From Macropodus opercularis (taxonomy: Eukaryota; Chordata; Actinopteri; Anabantiformes; Osphronemidae): 64,000 bases of DNA. Below the pieces are notes generated by a model that was given only the letters and a program-made list of their open reading frames with translations, did no database searches and was not told where the DNA came from. Location of the stretch: assembly GCA_030770545.1 (NCBI GenBank), contig CM061099.1, positions 18,315,501 to 18,379,500 on the forward strand. Reading direction: 5' to 3'. The number at the start of each line of letters is the position of its first letter. Position 1 is the first letter of the stretch. Below, piece after piece: positions 17,802-30,863 of the stretch. Made by a program: the position numbers and the translations under genes.

Positions 17802-19699
17802 TGTTTGTTACCCTGACCCTCTAGTACAAGAGAGTAGGCCAGCCCTCACATTAAAGTGGTTAATTTATCAGCCTGCCTGGGGTTTAACAGTACAGGTTTC
17901 TATTCTAGGCTGAGGCGAAGGAATTCATCCAGCTAATTCACTACCTTCTTCCCAGTGTCCCCCCTGCTTGCGCTAACATCAGCACCTGTATAGACCAGAA
18001 AATTACAGATACCAATGAGTCACCCTGGTTAACGGCAGCTTCCTTCTTAAAGTAACAGTTGTTGTGGTTGCTGGAATAAGTTTTGGTGATAAGTATACTT
18101 TTACCACACAGGAGGTGTTAATTTCGGGTCTAGACTAAACCGACAAGAGCTTTCATCATGTGAGCCTGGCTTAGTCACACACGATCGGATACTTTTACGT
18201 CAACGAGGAGAGGCTACGAGCACTTTGAAGAAACCCTTATTAAAGACAATTAAGGCAAGGAAGCTTTTACTTTAACTGCAGATGTGGTACTTTATTTAGC
18301 AGATGCAAAAGCTAACAGCAAGTAATAAAAATTGATTAAAATATCAAGATTACACTGTATTGAGTATATAGGTAACTATTCTTGCCCTATGGTGCTACTC
18401 TACTCACAACCCCTTTTGAAGTCTAAGGCTGGTTGAAGAGTGGGCACGACACAGGTGTGAAGATTGTTGGCTGAGAGTCTCTGGGTTGGAAACTGAGGCC
18501 CAGCTGTAGATCTTCTCCGTGATGCTTCATGCTCCGTCATGCGCCGGGGCAAAACTGCACAAGGGGCAGTCAGGCCGTGAGGCCGATTTCTGCTTTGGAT
18601 CTCCTCTCTTCCACTGCTTCTCAGTTTTTTGGTTCAGACTGACAGAGGGTCCCCCTGCAACAGTGAGCAATCTGCCCAACCAGCCAAAATCCAGGATTTT
18701 TATACTAAATTTTAGCTATGTCATCTTCCTGTCTCCTCCTTAATCATAAACATAAAATCACATCTGTAGCATCATTGGTGGTTTACAGGCACAGTAAGTT
18801 GATGCTTAGCGCGTGTTCAACCTTCATCAACCAATGGCAGGACAGTATTCACACGTGAACAGACATGATCTAATCCCCGTCTCATCCCTGGTCAGAGATG
18901 CTGTTCTTCATGTTCTTCCCATCCCCCATCACATCCTCCTGGCCCTTCTGGTACTTTCCACCGGCCCTGTACTTCCTTAATATTTAGCTGATGCACACAG
19001 AAATTATTTTGATTGACCTTTTACTTCATTCATTTAACACTTTTGAGCGTTGTTTCAACCTGGTCACAGTTCATCTGATTTCATCCTTAAAAATCAAACA
19101 CATTTGATTAACAAACATCATTTTTGTTAAGGAATCAGCAATAGTAATTATTTTGAGTACTTATAAACTCATCACATTGCTATACTTTATAACAATCATC
19201 ATAAGTATAGTGTAAAATCATATAGTTGAGTACAATTATGGTTTAACTATTAAAACTTCAAACTTCATCTAAAATTTCCCACTCTCCTAACAAACTGTTT
19301 GCTTGCACAGACTTCTCTCCCTTCTCTCTATTTTTGGGTTCTGATGTTCCTAACTTTGGTGACATGCAGCCGACTTCCATCACAACTTCTTTTTCCTCTA
19401 GCTGCTGCTGGGGTCGCACCGCCCTCTCCATGGCAACCACTCTCTCAGGGGATATCTGCTTAGGATGATCATGTTGTTTCCTCTGTAAAGGCTTTCTATA
19501 ACGCATATTTTGCCCCTGCTCACTCCATCTGCTCCTTTTAGGACAGACAGGCTCTTGCTCGGCATTTCCCTTTTCTTCCTTCTCGCTCTGAGGCTGATAA
19601 GGCCTGAAATGCTTACACAGCTCCTCACAGGGTGCTTCCTCATTTCTTTGTTGTAATTTACCCATACCCTCGATGTCCATTTCTCTGGGCTCATCGACA
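17802..19699 (-). repeat. 5' LTR
   Basis: The provirus promoter LTR. Its U3 includes a duplicated copy of the orf4 3' end (19258-19699), whose frame runs on into host array sequence to 19797 and is not expected to be expressed. The sense end AACAAACA joins the primer site directly. No mismatch with the 3' LTR was found in a line-by-line reading. Confidence 0.96.
18697..18703 (-). promoter_or_regulatory. TATA box of the 5' LTR promoter
   Basis: The sense sequence AGTATAAAAATCC contains TATAAAA. A CCAAT box lies about 70 bp upstream (18774-18778, sense CCACCAATGATG). Transcription would start near 18670, making U3 about 1.0 kb. The copy in the 3' LTR is at 3377-3383. Confidence 0.7.
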
Positions 19700-19703
19700 A
19701 ATG
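19700..19703. other. target-site duplication, right copy (AATG)
   Basis: AATG follows the CA end of the 5' LTR and continues as TAATACAACATG, the natural continuation of the interrupted type a unit. It pairs with 2478-2481. Confidence 0.95.
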
Positions 19704-21279
19704 TAATACAACATGTTACATTGATAGGGGGTCCCAGAATGCCAGGATTTTTACTTCGACCTGGCATCATACACTGGGACCATTTCCTATCGTGCAACTA
19801 AAAGTATAGAAATTAATAAATAAAGACTTACCGTTACAGGGTGGCCAATAGTGCCAGCATTTGTCCTAGGACCTGCAAAACACGCTTTGACCATTCCCTA
19901 ACATACAATGTAATACAACATGTTACATTGACAGGGGGTCCCAGAATGCCAGGATTTTCAGTTTGACCTGGAATCACACACTGGGACCATTCCCTGTCTT
20001 ACAATGAAAAAAAAGGAAACTTACGTTGACAGGGGGTCCCAGAAAGCCAGGATTTTTACTTCGACCTGGCATCACACACTGGGACCATTCCCTGTCTTAC
20101 AATGAAAAAAAAAAGGAATCTTACGTTGACAGGGTGTCCCAGAATGCCAGGACTATACCCCCAACCTGGCATCACACACTGGGACTATTCGCTGTCTTAC
20201 AATGAAAAAAAAAGGAAACTTACGTTGACAGGGTGTCCCAGAATGCCAGGACTATACCCCCAACCTGGCATCACACACTGGGACTATTCGCTGTCTTACA
20301 ATGCAATACACAAAATTAAAGAAACAAACAATAACCTTACATTGACAGGGGGTCCCAGAATACCAAGATTTTCAGTTGACCTGGCATCACACACTGGGAC
20401 CATTTCCTATCGTGCAACATAAAGTATAGAAATTAATAAATAAAGACTTACCGTTACAGGGTGGCCAATAGTGCCAGCATTTGTCCTCAGACCTGCAAAA
20501 CACGCTTTGACCATTCCCTAACATACAATGTAATACAACATGTTACATTGACAGGAGGTCTCAGAATACCAGGATTTTCAGTTGACCTGGCATCACACGC
20601 TGGGACTATTCCCTGTCTTACAATGAAAAAAAAAGGAAACTGACGTTGACAGGGGATCCCAGAATGCCAGGATTTTCAGTTTGACCTGGCATCACACACT
20701 GGGACCATTTCCTATCGTGCAACATAAGGTAAAGAAATTAATAAATAAAGACTTACCGTTACAGGGTGGCCAATAGTGCCAGCATTTGTCCTCAGACCTG
20801 CAAAACACACTTTGACCATTCCCTAACATACAATGTAATACAACATGTTACATTGACAGGAGGTCTCAGAATACCAGGATTTTCAGTTTGACCTGGCATC
20901 ACACACTGGGACCATTCCCTGTTTTACAATGAAAAAAAAGGAAACTTACGTTGACAGGGTGTCCCAGAATATCAAGATTTTCAGTTGACCTGGCATCACA
21001 CACTGGGACCATTTCCTATCGCGCAACATAAAGTATAGAAATTGTTAATTAATAAAGACTTACCGTTACAGGGTGGCCAATAGTGCCAGCATTTGTCCTA
21101 GGACCTGCAAAACACGCTTTGACCTTCCACTAACATACAATGTAATACAACATGTTACATTGACAGGGGGTCCCAGAATGCCAGGATTTTCAGTTGACCT
21201 GGCATCACACACTGGGACCATTTCCTATCGTGCAACATAAAGTGAAGAAATCAATTAATAAAGACTTACCGTCACAGGG
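19704..21279. repeat. tandem array segment right of the provirus
   Basis: Mixed a, b, c and d units, with two consecutive c units near 20120-20300 and several b units carrying the shorter TTTTCAGTTGACC form. The last a unit is cut short after GTCACAGGG, where module B begins. No gene seen. Confidence 0.92.
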
Positions 21280-22213
21280 TTTTCTGCAACTGCGTGTTTC
21301 CCCTGTGATGCAGAGCGATGAGAGGCCGCTACACTAGTCCACAATCACCAAATAAACCATTTACTGCAGCTAAGGCACAACAGGTGTCACTTTTGCTTCA
21401 CTTACAGGACTTCCTTAGAAAATATGTTAAATATTAGCTATTGTCTTCTACCGAACAATATTAGCATAGTTCATTCACTGAAAAAGGTGCTCAAGACATT
21501 ATACGGGCATCTTCCTGCCACGTTCCTTGCAGCTTATCCACTAAACCAAATGCACCTACATTACAAAAGCATGGATGTAAACTAAATTCTTTCCTTATTA
21601 TCGCGACATTTCTTCAGAAAACAGAACATGACAAATCAACATAGAAATAAGCATTTTTGTCTCTGCTGTACGGAAAGCTTACCTGTCTGCCATAGCACGC
21701 GTCCGTCAATACCCCGAACACAGGGTTTCATTCAAAACATTGATTAGGCCACGATGACCTTTACTTTGGCCTTACGACCTGCTGTATCGTGACTGTATTA
21801 ATGCCGCCGGTGCACCCAAGAGGCCAGTCAGCTTATGGGCTGGATGTGCGTGAAACGACACTGAAATCCTTTTCTGTTCTGGACATTTTTACTCTCTTAC
21901 GCAATCCAGTTGTGCAGTACAGTCCACAGAGTAGCTACATGACCAACCTCTAGGCCATGTCCGTTCTGTTCAAGATGAGTATGTGAGTTAAACTTCTAAA
22001 ACGTTTGGCCCACTAGCTAGCGTAGGTAGACACTGGCAAATGTGTCACACAAAATGTACTACATATACTACATGTTGACACTGGAGGCGCAGATTCTTCT
22101 TGTAGGAGTGTGATCTACTCAATTGAAATACATAAAGTACTAGTTACAACTTGTAATGTGTCAAAGTATTTAGGCAGATGATGAACTTATCTTTTCTGTC
22201 TTTTTGTTAATAG

Positions 22214-22283
22214 GAACTCATGATGTCCATGCCTTGATCCTGGGTGGAGCCATTACTGGACTGCAATCCTTCACTGTTGGAAG
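22214..22283 (+). other. 70-nt exon-like segment in module B, copy 1
   Basis: A T-rich stretch ending TTAATAG precedes 70 nt that are open in one frame (2 + 66 + 2 nt; includes ALILGGAITGL) and are followed by AAG|GTAAAG. The hydrophobic Gly-rich peptide could be part of a membrane protein, but the gene is not recognised. The second copy is at 43622-43691. Confidence 0.4.
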
Positions 22284-22956
22284 GTAAAGCTTCTCCAGTC
22301 TTCTTACTTGGAATGAGCTGAGGTGAAACAAGGAACACTGTGCAACCTGTTCATCTGTCCCCTAACAAACTTGGAGGATATTTGAAACTTGGCTTGTTGG
22401 GATACAGCAATATATCTATCAGATTAATTAATTTTTTAGTGTTTAACTGTTTTCTCATAACTGATCTATAGCCTCCATTTGATATCTGGTTAATGTTTAC
22501 GGTCCGCTTAACTAAAGAGTTGGTTATATTTATGATATGAGTGTAAAGATGTTTAAATTTTAAATGTGTGAATACAGGTACATGCAGTATGTACAAGCCC
22601 TTTACACGTAATTATATCCAATATCGGTGTCATGTTTGTTCTGTTTTTGAGGAGTTTGGTGAAATATGTAATACTCTGATATTGTAATTTCTTAAATATA
22701 CAAAAATAAAAAAGACCTTCACACCAATGTGGATTGGACTGTTGCATTTATTTACTGAATGAACCCATACTGGCTATGCCTCTAAATAAAACATGGCATT
22801 TGCTCTTCATAGTCAAAAGAGTTGTGAACACTCCAAGATGCATCTTGGGGTAAAAAAGTGAAACGCAAGGTGAGTAATATTACCACTAAAGGAAAGTGCT
22901 TTGTATACTCGCTAACACAACTTCAATCTAATACGAACATCAGGATAGAAACTAGC

Positions 22957-23395
22957 TTATGGACATTCTGATGCCTGACCAATGGGCAGACCTTCTCGAA
23001 GACAAGCCACAGCCCGGTTGGCCTCCAGGAGCTCCTTACTGATCTTAGTGCAGCGTTCGCACCTCATACAGCTCCTGCATTTTCACCTCCATCTCATTAT
23101 TGTTGTCTTCATAGACCATGTACATGTGCTCCCTCATCAGCTGGCACTTCTCCGTCACCTGCAACAGGATAATCAAATCAAGGACAAGACTAGTGGGCAG
23201 AGATGGTCTGACGGACTCTGATCACCGCATTAAAAAGCTTGCCTATGATCAGTAGTACCTTTGCCACTAGCTTCTCCTGAAAATCCTCCATCGCCTTCTC
23301 ACTGCTAGCACGATTGTTGATCTGCTCAATCACTCCCTGCAATGTTCTGCTGATGATGTCTATTGTTGAGCTATAGACAACATTAAAGTAGGTCA
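22957..23395 (-). pseudogene. 3'-terminal exon pair of a host gene fragment, module B copy 1
   Basis: The first exon is 23259-23395: acceptor TTTCCACAG, 137 nt open including EQINNRASSEKAMEDF, donor AAAG|GTAC. The second runs from 23158 after TATCCTGTTGCAG and starts in the matching phase (VTEKCQLMREHMYMVYED). Splicing joins them in frame, which supports real exon ancestry. The second exon frame hits TAA after EVRTLH; a shift of one base opens a further stretch ending REGLPIGQASECP and TAA at 22957-22959, so a one-base indel is likely. The product is charged and coiled-coil-like. Gene not recognised. A possible AATAAA lies about 210 nt downstream. Confidence 0.6.
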
Positions 23396-23490
23396 CTGTG
23401 GAAATGTAAAGAACAAAACAGTTTAATAACATGAAAGAATTATTACTTCTCTGAGTGATCTATACAGCCTGCAGCTGATTCTTCTAACTT

Positions 23491-26400
23491 ACAATGAAAA
23501 AAAACAATAACCTTATATTGATAGGGGATCCCAGAATGCCAGGATTTTTACTTCGACCTGGCATCACACACTGGGACCATTTCCTATCGTGCAACATAAA
23601 GTGAAGAAATCAATTAATAAAGACTTACCGTCACAGGGTGGCCAATAGTGCCAGCATTTGTCCTAGGACCTGCGAAACACGCTTTGACCATTCCCTAAAA
23701 TACAATGTAATACAACATGTTACATTGACAGGAGGTCTCAGAATACCAGGATTTTCAGTTGACCTGGCATCACACACTGGGACCATTCCCTGTCTTACAA
23801 TGAAAAAAAAGGAAACTTACATTGACAGGGGGTCCCAGAATGCCAGGACTATACCCCCAACCTGGCACCAGACACTGGGACCATTCCCTGTCTTGCAATC
23901 CAATACACAAAATAAAAAAACAAACAATAACCTTGCTTTGATAGGGGGTCCCAGAATGCCAGGATTTTTACTTCGACCTGGCATCATACACTGGGACCAT
24001 TTCCTATCGTGCAACTAAAAGTATAGAAATTAATAAATAAAGACTTACCGTTACAGGGTGGCCAATAGTGCCAGCATTTGTCCTCAGACCTGCAAAACAC
24101 ACTTTGACCATTCCCTAACATACAATGTAATACAACATGTTACATTGACAGGGGGTCCCAGAATACCAAGATTTTCAGTTGACCTGGCATCACACACTGG
24201 GACCATTTCCTATCGTGCAACATAACGTGAAGAAATTAATTAATAAAGACTTATCGTTACAGGGTGGCCAAAAGCGCCAGCATTTGTCCTCAGACCTGCA
24301 AAACACGCTTAGACCATTCCCTAACATACAATGTAATACAACATGTTACATTGACAGGGGGTCCCAGAATGCCAGGATTTTTACTTCGACCTGGCATCAC
24401 ACACTGGGACCATTCCCTGTCTTAAAATGAAAAAAAAAACAAACAATAACCTTACTTTGACAGGGGGTCCCAGAATGCCAGGATTTTCAGTTTGACCTGG
24501 CATCACACACTGGGACTATTCGCTGTCTTAAAATGCAATACACAAAATTAAAGAAACAAACATTAACCTTACGTTGATAGGGGATCCCAGAATGCCAGGA
24601 TGTTTTACTTCGACCTGACATCACACAATGGGACCATTCCCTGTCTTAAAATGAAAAAAAAAACAATAACCTTACTTTGATAGGGGGTCCCAGAATGCCA
24701 GGATTTTTAGTTGACCTGGCATCACACACTGGGACCATTTCCTAGCTTACAATGAAAAAAAACAATAACCTTACTTTGATAGGGCGTCCCAGAATGCCAG
24801 GATTTTTACTTCGACCTGGCATCATACACAGGGACCATTTTCTATCGTGCAACTTAAAGTATAGAAATTAATAAATAAAGACTTACCGTTACAGGGTGGC
24901 CAATAGTGCCAGCATTTGTCCTCAGACCTGCAAAACACGCTTAGACCATTCCCTAACATACAATGTAATACAACATGTTACATTGACAGGGGGTCCCAGA
25001 ATGCCAGGATTTTTACTTCGACCTGACATCACACACTGGGACCATTTCCTGTCTTACAATGAAAAAAAAGGAAACTTACGTTGACAGGGGATCCCAAAAT
25101 GCCAGGACTATACCCCCAACCTGGCATCACACACTGGGACCATTCCCTGTCTTACAATGCAATACACAAAATAAAAAAAACCAATAACCTTACATTGATA
25201 GGGGGTCCCAGAATGCCAGGATTTTTACTTCGACCTGGCATCACACACTGGGACCATTTCCTATCGTGCAACTAAAAGTATAGAAATTAATAAATAAAGA
25301 CTTACCGTTACAGGGTGGCCAATAGTGCCAGCATTTGTCCTCAGACCTGCAAAACACGCTTTGACCATTCCCTAACATACAATGTAATACAACATGTTAC
25401 ATTGATAGGGGATCCCAGAATGCCAGGATTTTTACTTCGACCTGGCATCACACACTGGGACCATTTCCTATCGTACAACATAAAGTATAGAAATTAATAA
25501 ATAAAGACTTACCGTTGCAGGGTGGCCAATAGTGCCAGCATTTGTCCTCAGACCTGCAAAACACGCTTTGACCATTCCCTAACATACAATGTAATACAAC
25601 ATGTTACATTGACAGGGGGTCCCAGAATGCCAGGATTTTTACTTCGACCTGACATCACACACTGGGACCATTCACTGTCTTAAAATGAAAAAAAAGGAAA
25701 CTTACGTTGACAGGGGGTCCCAGAATGCCAGGACTATACCCCCAACCTGGCATCACACACTGGGACCATTCCCTGTCTTACAATGCAATACACAAAATAA
25801 AAAAAAACAATAACCTTACATTGATAGGGGGTCCCAGAATACCAGGATTTTTAGTTTGACCGGGCATCACACACTGGGACCATTCCCTGTCTTACAATGA
25901 AAAAAAAGGAAACTTACGTTGACAGGGGGTCCCAGAATGCCAGGATTTTTACTTCGACCTGGCATCACACACTGGGACCATTTCCTATCGCGCAACATAA
26001 AGTATAGAAATTGTTAATTAATAAAGACTTACCGTTACAGGGTGGCCAATAGTGCCAGCATTTGTCCTAGGACCTGCAAAACACGCTTTGACCTTCCCCT
26101 AACATACAATGTAATACAACATGTTACATTGATAGGGGATCCCAGAATGCCAGGATTTTTACTTCGACCTGACATCACACACTGGGACCATTCCCTGTAT
26201 TACAATGCAATACACAAAATAAAAAAAAAAACAATAACCTCACATTGATAGGGGGTCCCAGAATGCCAGGTTTTTTACTTCGACCTGGCATCACACACCT
26301 ATTGCGCAACATAAAGTATAGAAATTAATAAATAAAGACTTACCGTTACAGGGTGGCCAATAGTGCCAGCATTTGTCCTAGGACCTGCAAAACACGCTTT

Positions 26401-26839
26401 GACCATTCCCTAACATACAATGTAATACAACATGTTACATTGACAGGGGGTCCCAGAATGCCAGGATTTTCAGTTTGACCTGGCATCACACACTGGGACC
26501 ATTTCCTATCTTGCAACATAAAGTATAGAAATTAATCAATAAAGACTTACCGTCACAGGGTGGCCAATAGTGCCAGCATTTGTCCTCAGACCTGCAAAAC
26601 ACACTTAGACCATTCCCTGTCTTACAATGAAAAAAAAAAGGAAACTTACGTTGACAGGGGGTCCCAGAATGCCAGGACTATACCCCCAACCTGGCATCAC
26701 ACACTGGGACCATTCCCTGTCTTACAATCCAATACACAAAATAAAAAAAACAATAACCTTACATTGACAGGGGGTCCCAGAATGCCAGGATTTTTACTTC
26801 GACCTGGCATCGCACACTAGAACCATTTCCTATCGTGCA
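23491..26839. repeat. tandem array segment between module B1 and module A2
   Basis: Runs of a-b-c-d sets, with several places where b or d units repeat alone, for example 24430-24860. The unit before module A2 again has CATCGCACACT. No gene seen. Confidence 0.92.
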
Positions 26840-28176
26840 AAATCAAGGAATTCAATTAATAAAGACTTACCTTCATAAATGCTGTCTTTTTTTCCTGGGA
26901 TGCCGGGCAAAACCAAAGAGCAGTCTGCCTCATAGCGGTAGCAAGGAGCCATGCATTTAGTTTGCATAGCACGCAATGATGAGGAGCGCAGCCTTGGGAA
27001 CTGGCAAATTAGAAAAACATTTGAATATTCCAATTTAAGATATGTATTTCTATAATATACTAGAAAATAAATACAATGTTAAACAATCACTGACCTAAGT
27101 GTAAAGAGGACCACAAAACAGCACCAGTACATGACAACAAAACACTCCTTTCTGTAACTGCATGTTTCCCCTGTGATGCAGAGCGACGAGGTGCCGCTAC
27201 GACAGCCCGCAATCACCAAATCAACCATATACTGAAGCGAAGGCACAACAGGTTTTGTCCAATCTTCACTCATTTCTTTAGAAAACATGTTAAATACTAG
27301 CTATTGTCTTTTACTGAACAATATTAGCATACTTACTACACTGAAAAAGGTGCTCACAGCAAAATACACACATCTAAAGTGTTCTAGCATCTATAGTCCC
27401 TCTTCAACCAATGACCCAAACAACTTTCACGGGATTAAAAACGGCAGAAAATTACCTCTGCAAATTGGCTAATGTGTCTAACGCTAAATGCTAATGCTAC
27501 CTGGTTACCGTTACTAAGGACAAACTTAAACCTAAACTTAGTAAACATAGCACCCTAAGTGGATAAAATACATTTTCGATTATATGGATAATATTCCTAA
27601 AACAATGCTGGCATACTGTGATAAATCCGATCACTGAGTCCATACTCACTTTGGAAGATGATGCACTTTATCGTCCCGCCTGACCGCTCTACGTCTGTCT
27701 CTTCTTTGGCTCCTCACGACATCCCAGTACAAACGACCAGTCCGCCCCCTAGCGGTAGCTACCAGTCTTGCATTTAGTTTACGTGGCATGCAATGACGTG
27801 GAGCGTAGCCCTGGGAACTGGTACATTAGACAAAGCAAAAATGGAAAACATTGAATATTCCACTTTAAATTATGCATTTCTGAAATATATTTAAAACTAA
27901 ATATAAACACTGACAGGGCGGCCCAAATGCTTAAGAAATTATCAGTGACACCACTATGACCACAAAACAGCATGAGTACATGACAACAAAATACTGGCGT
28001 TTCTGTGATTGCATGTGTGTGATGCAGAGCCACAATAGAGGCCGCTACGTCAGCCCACAATCACCACATCAACCATATAATGAAGCTAAGCACAACAGCT
28101 GTCGCCGGTGCTTCACTTACAGGACTTGCTTAGAAAATATGTTAAATAGCAATGGACCATTCCTTGACTCACAATG
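26840..28176. repeat. module A, copy 2
   Basis: Full module. The 130-nt exon-like segment at 26871-27000 is open. It lacks the AAAGCAAAATGG stretch after that exon, so its acceptor lead-in differs (AATGTTTTTCTAATTTGCCAG). CTCF-like motif at 27742-27755. Confidence 0.92.
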
Positions 28177-30863
28177 AAAAAAAAGGAAACTTACATTGAT
28201 AGGGGGTCCCAGAATGCCAGGATTTTTACTTCGAATCGGCATCACACACTTAGACCATTTCCTATCGTGCAACATAAAGTACAGAAATTAATAAATAAAG
28301 ACTTACCGTTACAGGGTGGCCAATAGTGCCAGCATTTGTCCTCAGACCTGCTAAACACGCTTTGACCATTCCCTAACATACAATGTAATACAACATGTTA
28401 CATTGACAGGAGGTTACAGAATACCAGGATTTTCAGTTGACCTGGCATCAAACGCTGGGACCATTCCCTGTCTTAAAATGCAATACACAAAATAAAAAAA
28501 AAACAAACCTTACATTGATAGGGGGTCCCAGAACGCCAGGACCATTTCCTATCGTGCAACATACAGTAAAGAAATTAATAAATAAAGACTTACCGTCACA
28601 GGGTGGCCAATAGTGCCAGCATTTGTCCTAGGACCTGCAAAACACACTTTGACCATTCCCTAACATACAATGTAATACAACATGTTACATTGACAGGAGG
28701 TCTCAGAATACCAGGATTTTCAGATAACCTGGCATCACACACTGGGACCATTCCCTGTTTTACAATGAAAAAAAAGGAAACTTACGTTGACAGGGTGTCC
28801 CAGAATGCCAGGACTATACCCCCAACCTGGCATCACACACTGGGACTATTCGCTGCCTTACAATGCAATACACAAAATTAAAAAAACAAACAATAACCTT
28901 ACATTGACAGGGGGTCCCAGAATACCAAGATTTTCAGTTGACCTGGCATCACACACTGGGACCATTTCCTATCGTGCAACTAAAAGTGAAGGAATCAATT
29001 AATAAAGACTTACCGTTATAGGGTGGCCAATAGTGCCAGCATTTGTCCTAGGACCTGCAAAACACGCTTTGACCTTTCCCTAACATACAATGTAATACAA
29101 CATGTTACATTGACAGGAGGTATCAGAATACCAGGATTTTCAGTTGACCTGGCATCACACGCTGGGACCATTCCCTGTCTTAAAATGAAAAAAAAGTAAA
29201 CTTACGTTGACAGGGGGTCCCAGAATGCCAGGACTATACCCCCAACCTGGCATCACACACTGGGACCATTCCCTGTCTTACAATGCAATACACAAAATAA
29301 AAAAAAAACAATAATCTTACATTGATAGGGGGTCCCAGAATGCCAGGATTTTTACTTCGACCTGGCATCACACACTGGGACCATTTCCTATCGTGCAACT
29401 AAAAGTGAAGGAATCAATTAATAAAGACTTACCGTCACAGGGTGGCCAATAGTGCAAGCATTTGTCCTCAGACCTGCAAAACACGCTTTGACCATTCCCT
29501 AACATACAATGTAATAATATAACATGTTACATTGATAGGGGATCCCAGAATGCCAGGATTTTCACTTCGACCTGACATCACACACTGGGACCATTCCCTG
29601 TCTTACAATGAAAAAAAAGGAAACTTACGTTGACAGGGGGTCTCAGAATGCCAGGATTTTTACTTCGACCTGGCATCACACACTGGGACCATTTCCTATC
29701 GCGCAACATAAAGTATAGAAATTGTTAATTAATAAAGACTTACCGTTACAGGGTGGCCAATAGTGCCAGCATTTGTCCTAGGACCTGCAAAACACGCTTT
29801 GACCTTCCCCTAACATACAATGTAATACAACATGTTACATTGACAGGAGGTCTCAGAATACCAGGATTTTCAGTTTGACCTGGAATCACACGCTGGGACC
29901 ATTCCCTGTCTTACAATGAAAAAAAAGGAAACTTACGTTGAAAGCGGGTCCCAGAATGCCAGGACTATACCCCCAACCTGGCATCACACACTGGGACCAT
30001 TCCCTGTCTTACAATGCAAAACACAAAATAAAAAAAACAATAACCTTACATTGACAGGGTGTCCCAGAATGCCAGGATTTTCAGTTTGACCTGGCATCAC
30101 ACACTGGGACCATTCCCTGTCTTACAATGAAAAAAAAGGAAACTTACGTTGACAGGGGGTCCCAGAATGCCAGGACTATACCCCCAACCTGGCATCACAC
30201 ACTGGGACCATTCCCTGTCTTACAATCCAATACACAAAATAAAAAAAAATACCTTACATTGATAGGGGATCCCAGAATGCCAGGATTTTCAGTTTGACCT
30301 GGCATCACACACTGGGACCATTTCCTATCATGCAACATAAAGTAAAGGAATTAATGAATAAAGACTTACCGTCACAGGGTGGCCAATAGTGCCAGCATTT
30401 GTCCTCAGACCTGCAAAACACACTTTGACCATTCCCTAACATACAATGTAATACAACATGTTACATTGACAGGAGGTCCCAGAATGCCAGGATTTTCAGT
30501 TGACCTGGCATCACACACTGGGACCATTTCCTATCTTGCAACATAAAGTATAGAAATTAATAAATAAAGACTTACCGTCACAGGGTGGCCAATAGTGCCA
30601 GCATTTGTCCTCAGACCTGCAAAACACACTTAGACCATTCCCTGTCTTACAATGAAAAAAAAAAGGAAACATACGTTGACAGGGGGTCCCAGAATGCCAG
30701 GACTATACCCTCAACCTGGCATCACACACTGGGACCATTCCCTGTCTTACAATCCAATACACAAAATAAAAAAAACAATAACCTTACATTGATAGGCGAT
30801 CCCAGAATGCCAGGATTTTTAATTCGACCTGGCATCGCACACTGGAACCATTTCCTATCGTGC
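28177..30863. repeat. tandem array segment between module A2 and A3
   Basis: Includes a shortened d unit (CCAGAACGCCAGGACCATTT near 28531) that lost about 30 bp between short direct repeats. The block around 28560-29000 recurs almost unchanged at 34093-34533. No gene seen. Confidence 0.92.

Larger units (their letters stand above)
2482..19699 (-). mobile_element. full-length 17.2-kb complex endogenous retrovirus
   Basis: The provirus is flanked by 1,898-bp LTRs that match throughout by eye, begins TG and ends CA, and carries a primer site, a polypurine tract and seven long coding frames. Order in the sense direction: gag, pol, orf1, orf2, env, orf3, orf4. No internal stop or frameshift interrupts any frame. 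The length is far above the usual 7-13 kb of retroviruses; the excess lies in the long gag, four extra genes, the 1.1-kb leader and the long LTRs. The RT and RNase H sequence suggests a foamy/epsilon-related fish lineage. Exact placement needs a phylogeny. Confidence 0.97.
21280..23490. repeat. module B, copy 1 (2.2-kb unit with host gene fragments)
   Basis: A 2.2-kb stretch repeated at 42694-44902 with constant offset 21,408 over most of its length. Its first 240 bp are related to the middle of module A (CTGTGATGCAGAGCGA, CAATCACCAAAT, AATATGTTAAATA). The remainder is single-copy-like DNA with exon-like segments on both strands. Differences between copies are scattered substitutions plus a small deletion near 43013. 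Confidence 0.93.

Noticed and set aside
19258..19797. 179-codon minus-strand frame at the 5' LTR edge
   Set aside because: It is the LTR copy of the orf4 end joined by chance to array sequence; it lies upstream of the promoter and is not a gene.
21700..22150. Possible further host exons in the first half of module B
   Set aside because: No segment combined a convincing acceptor, donor and open frame, so none was annotated.
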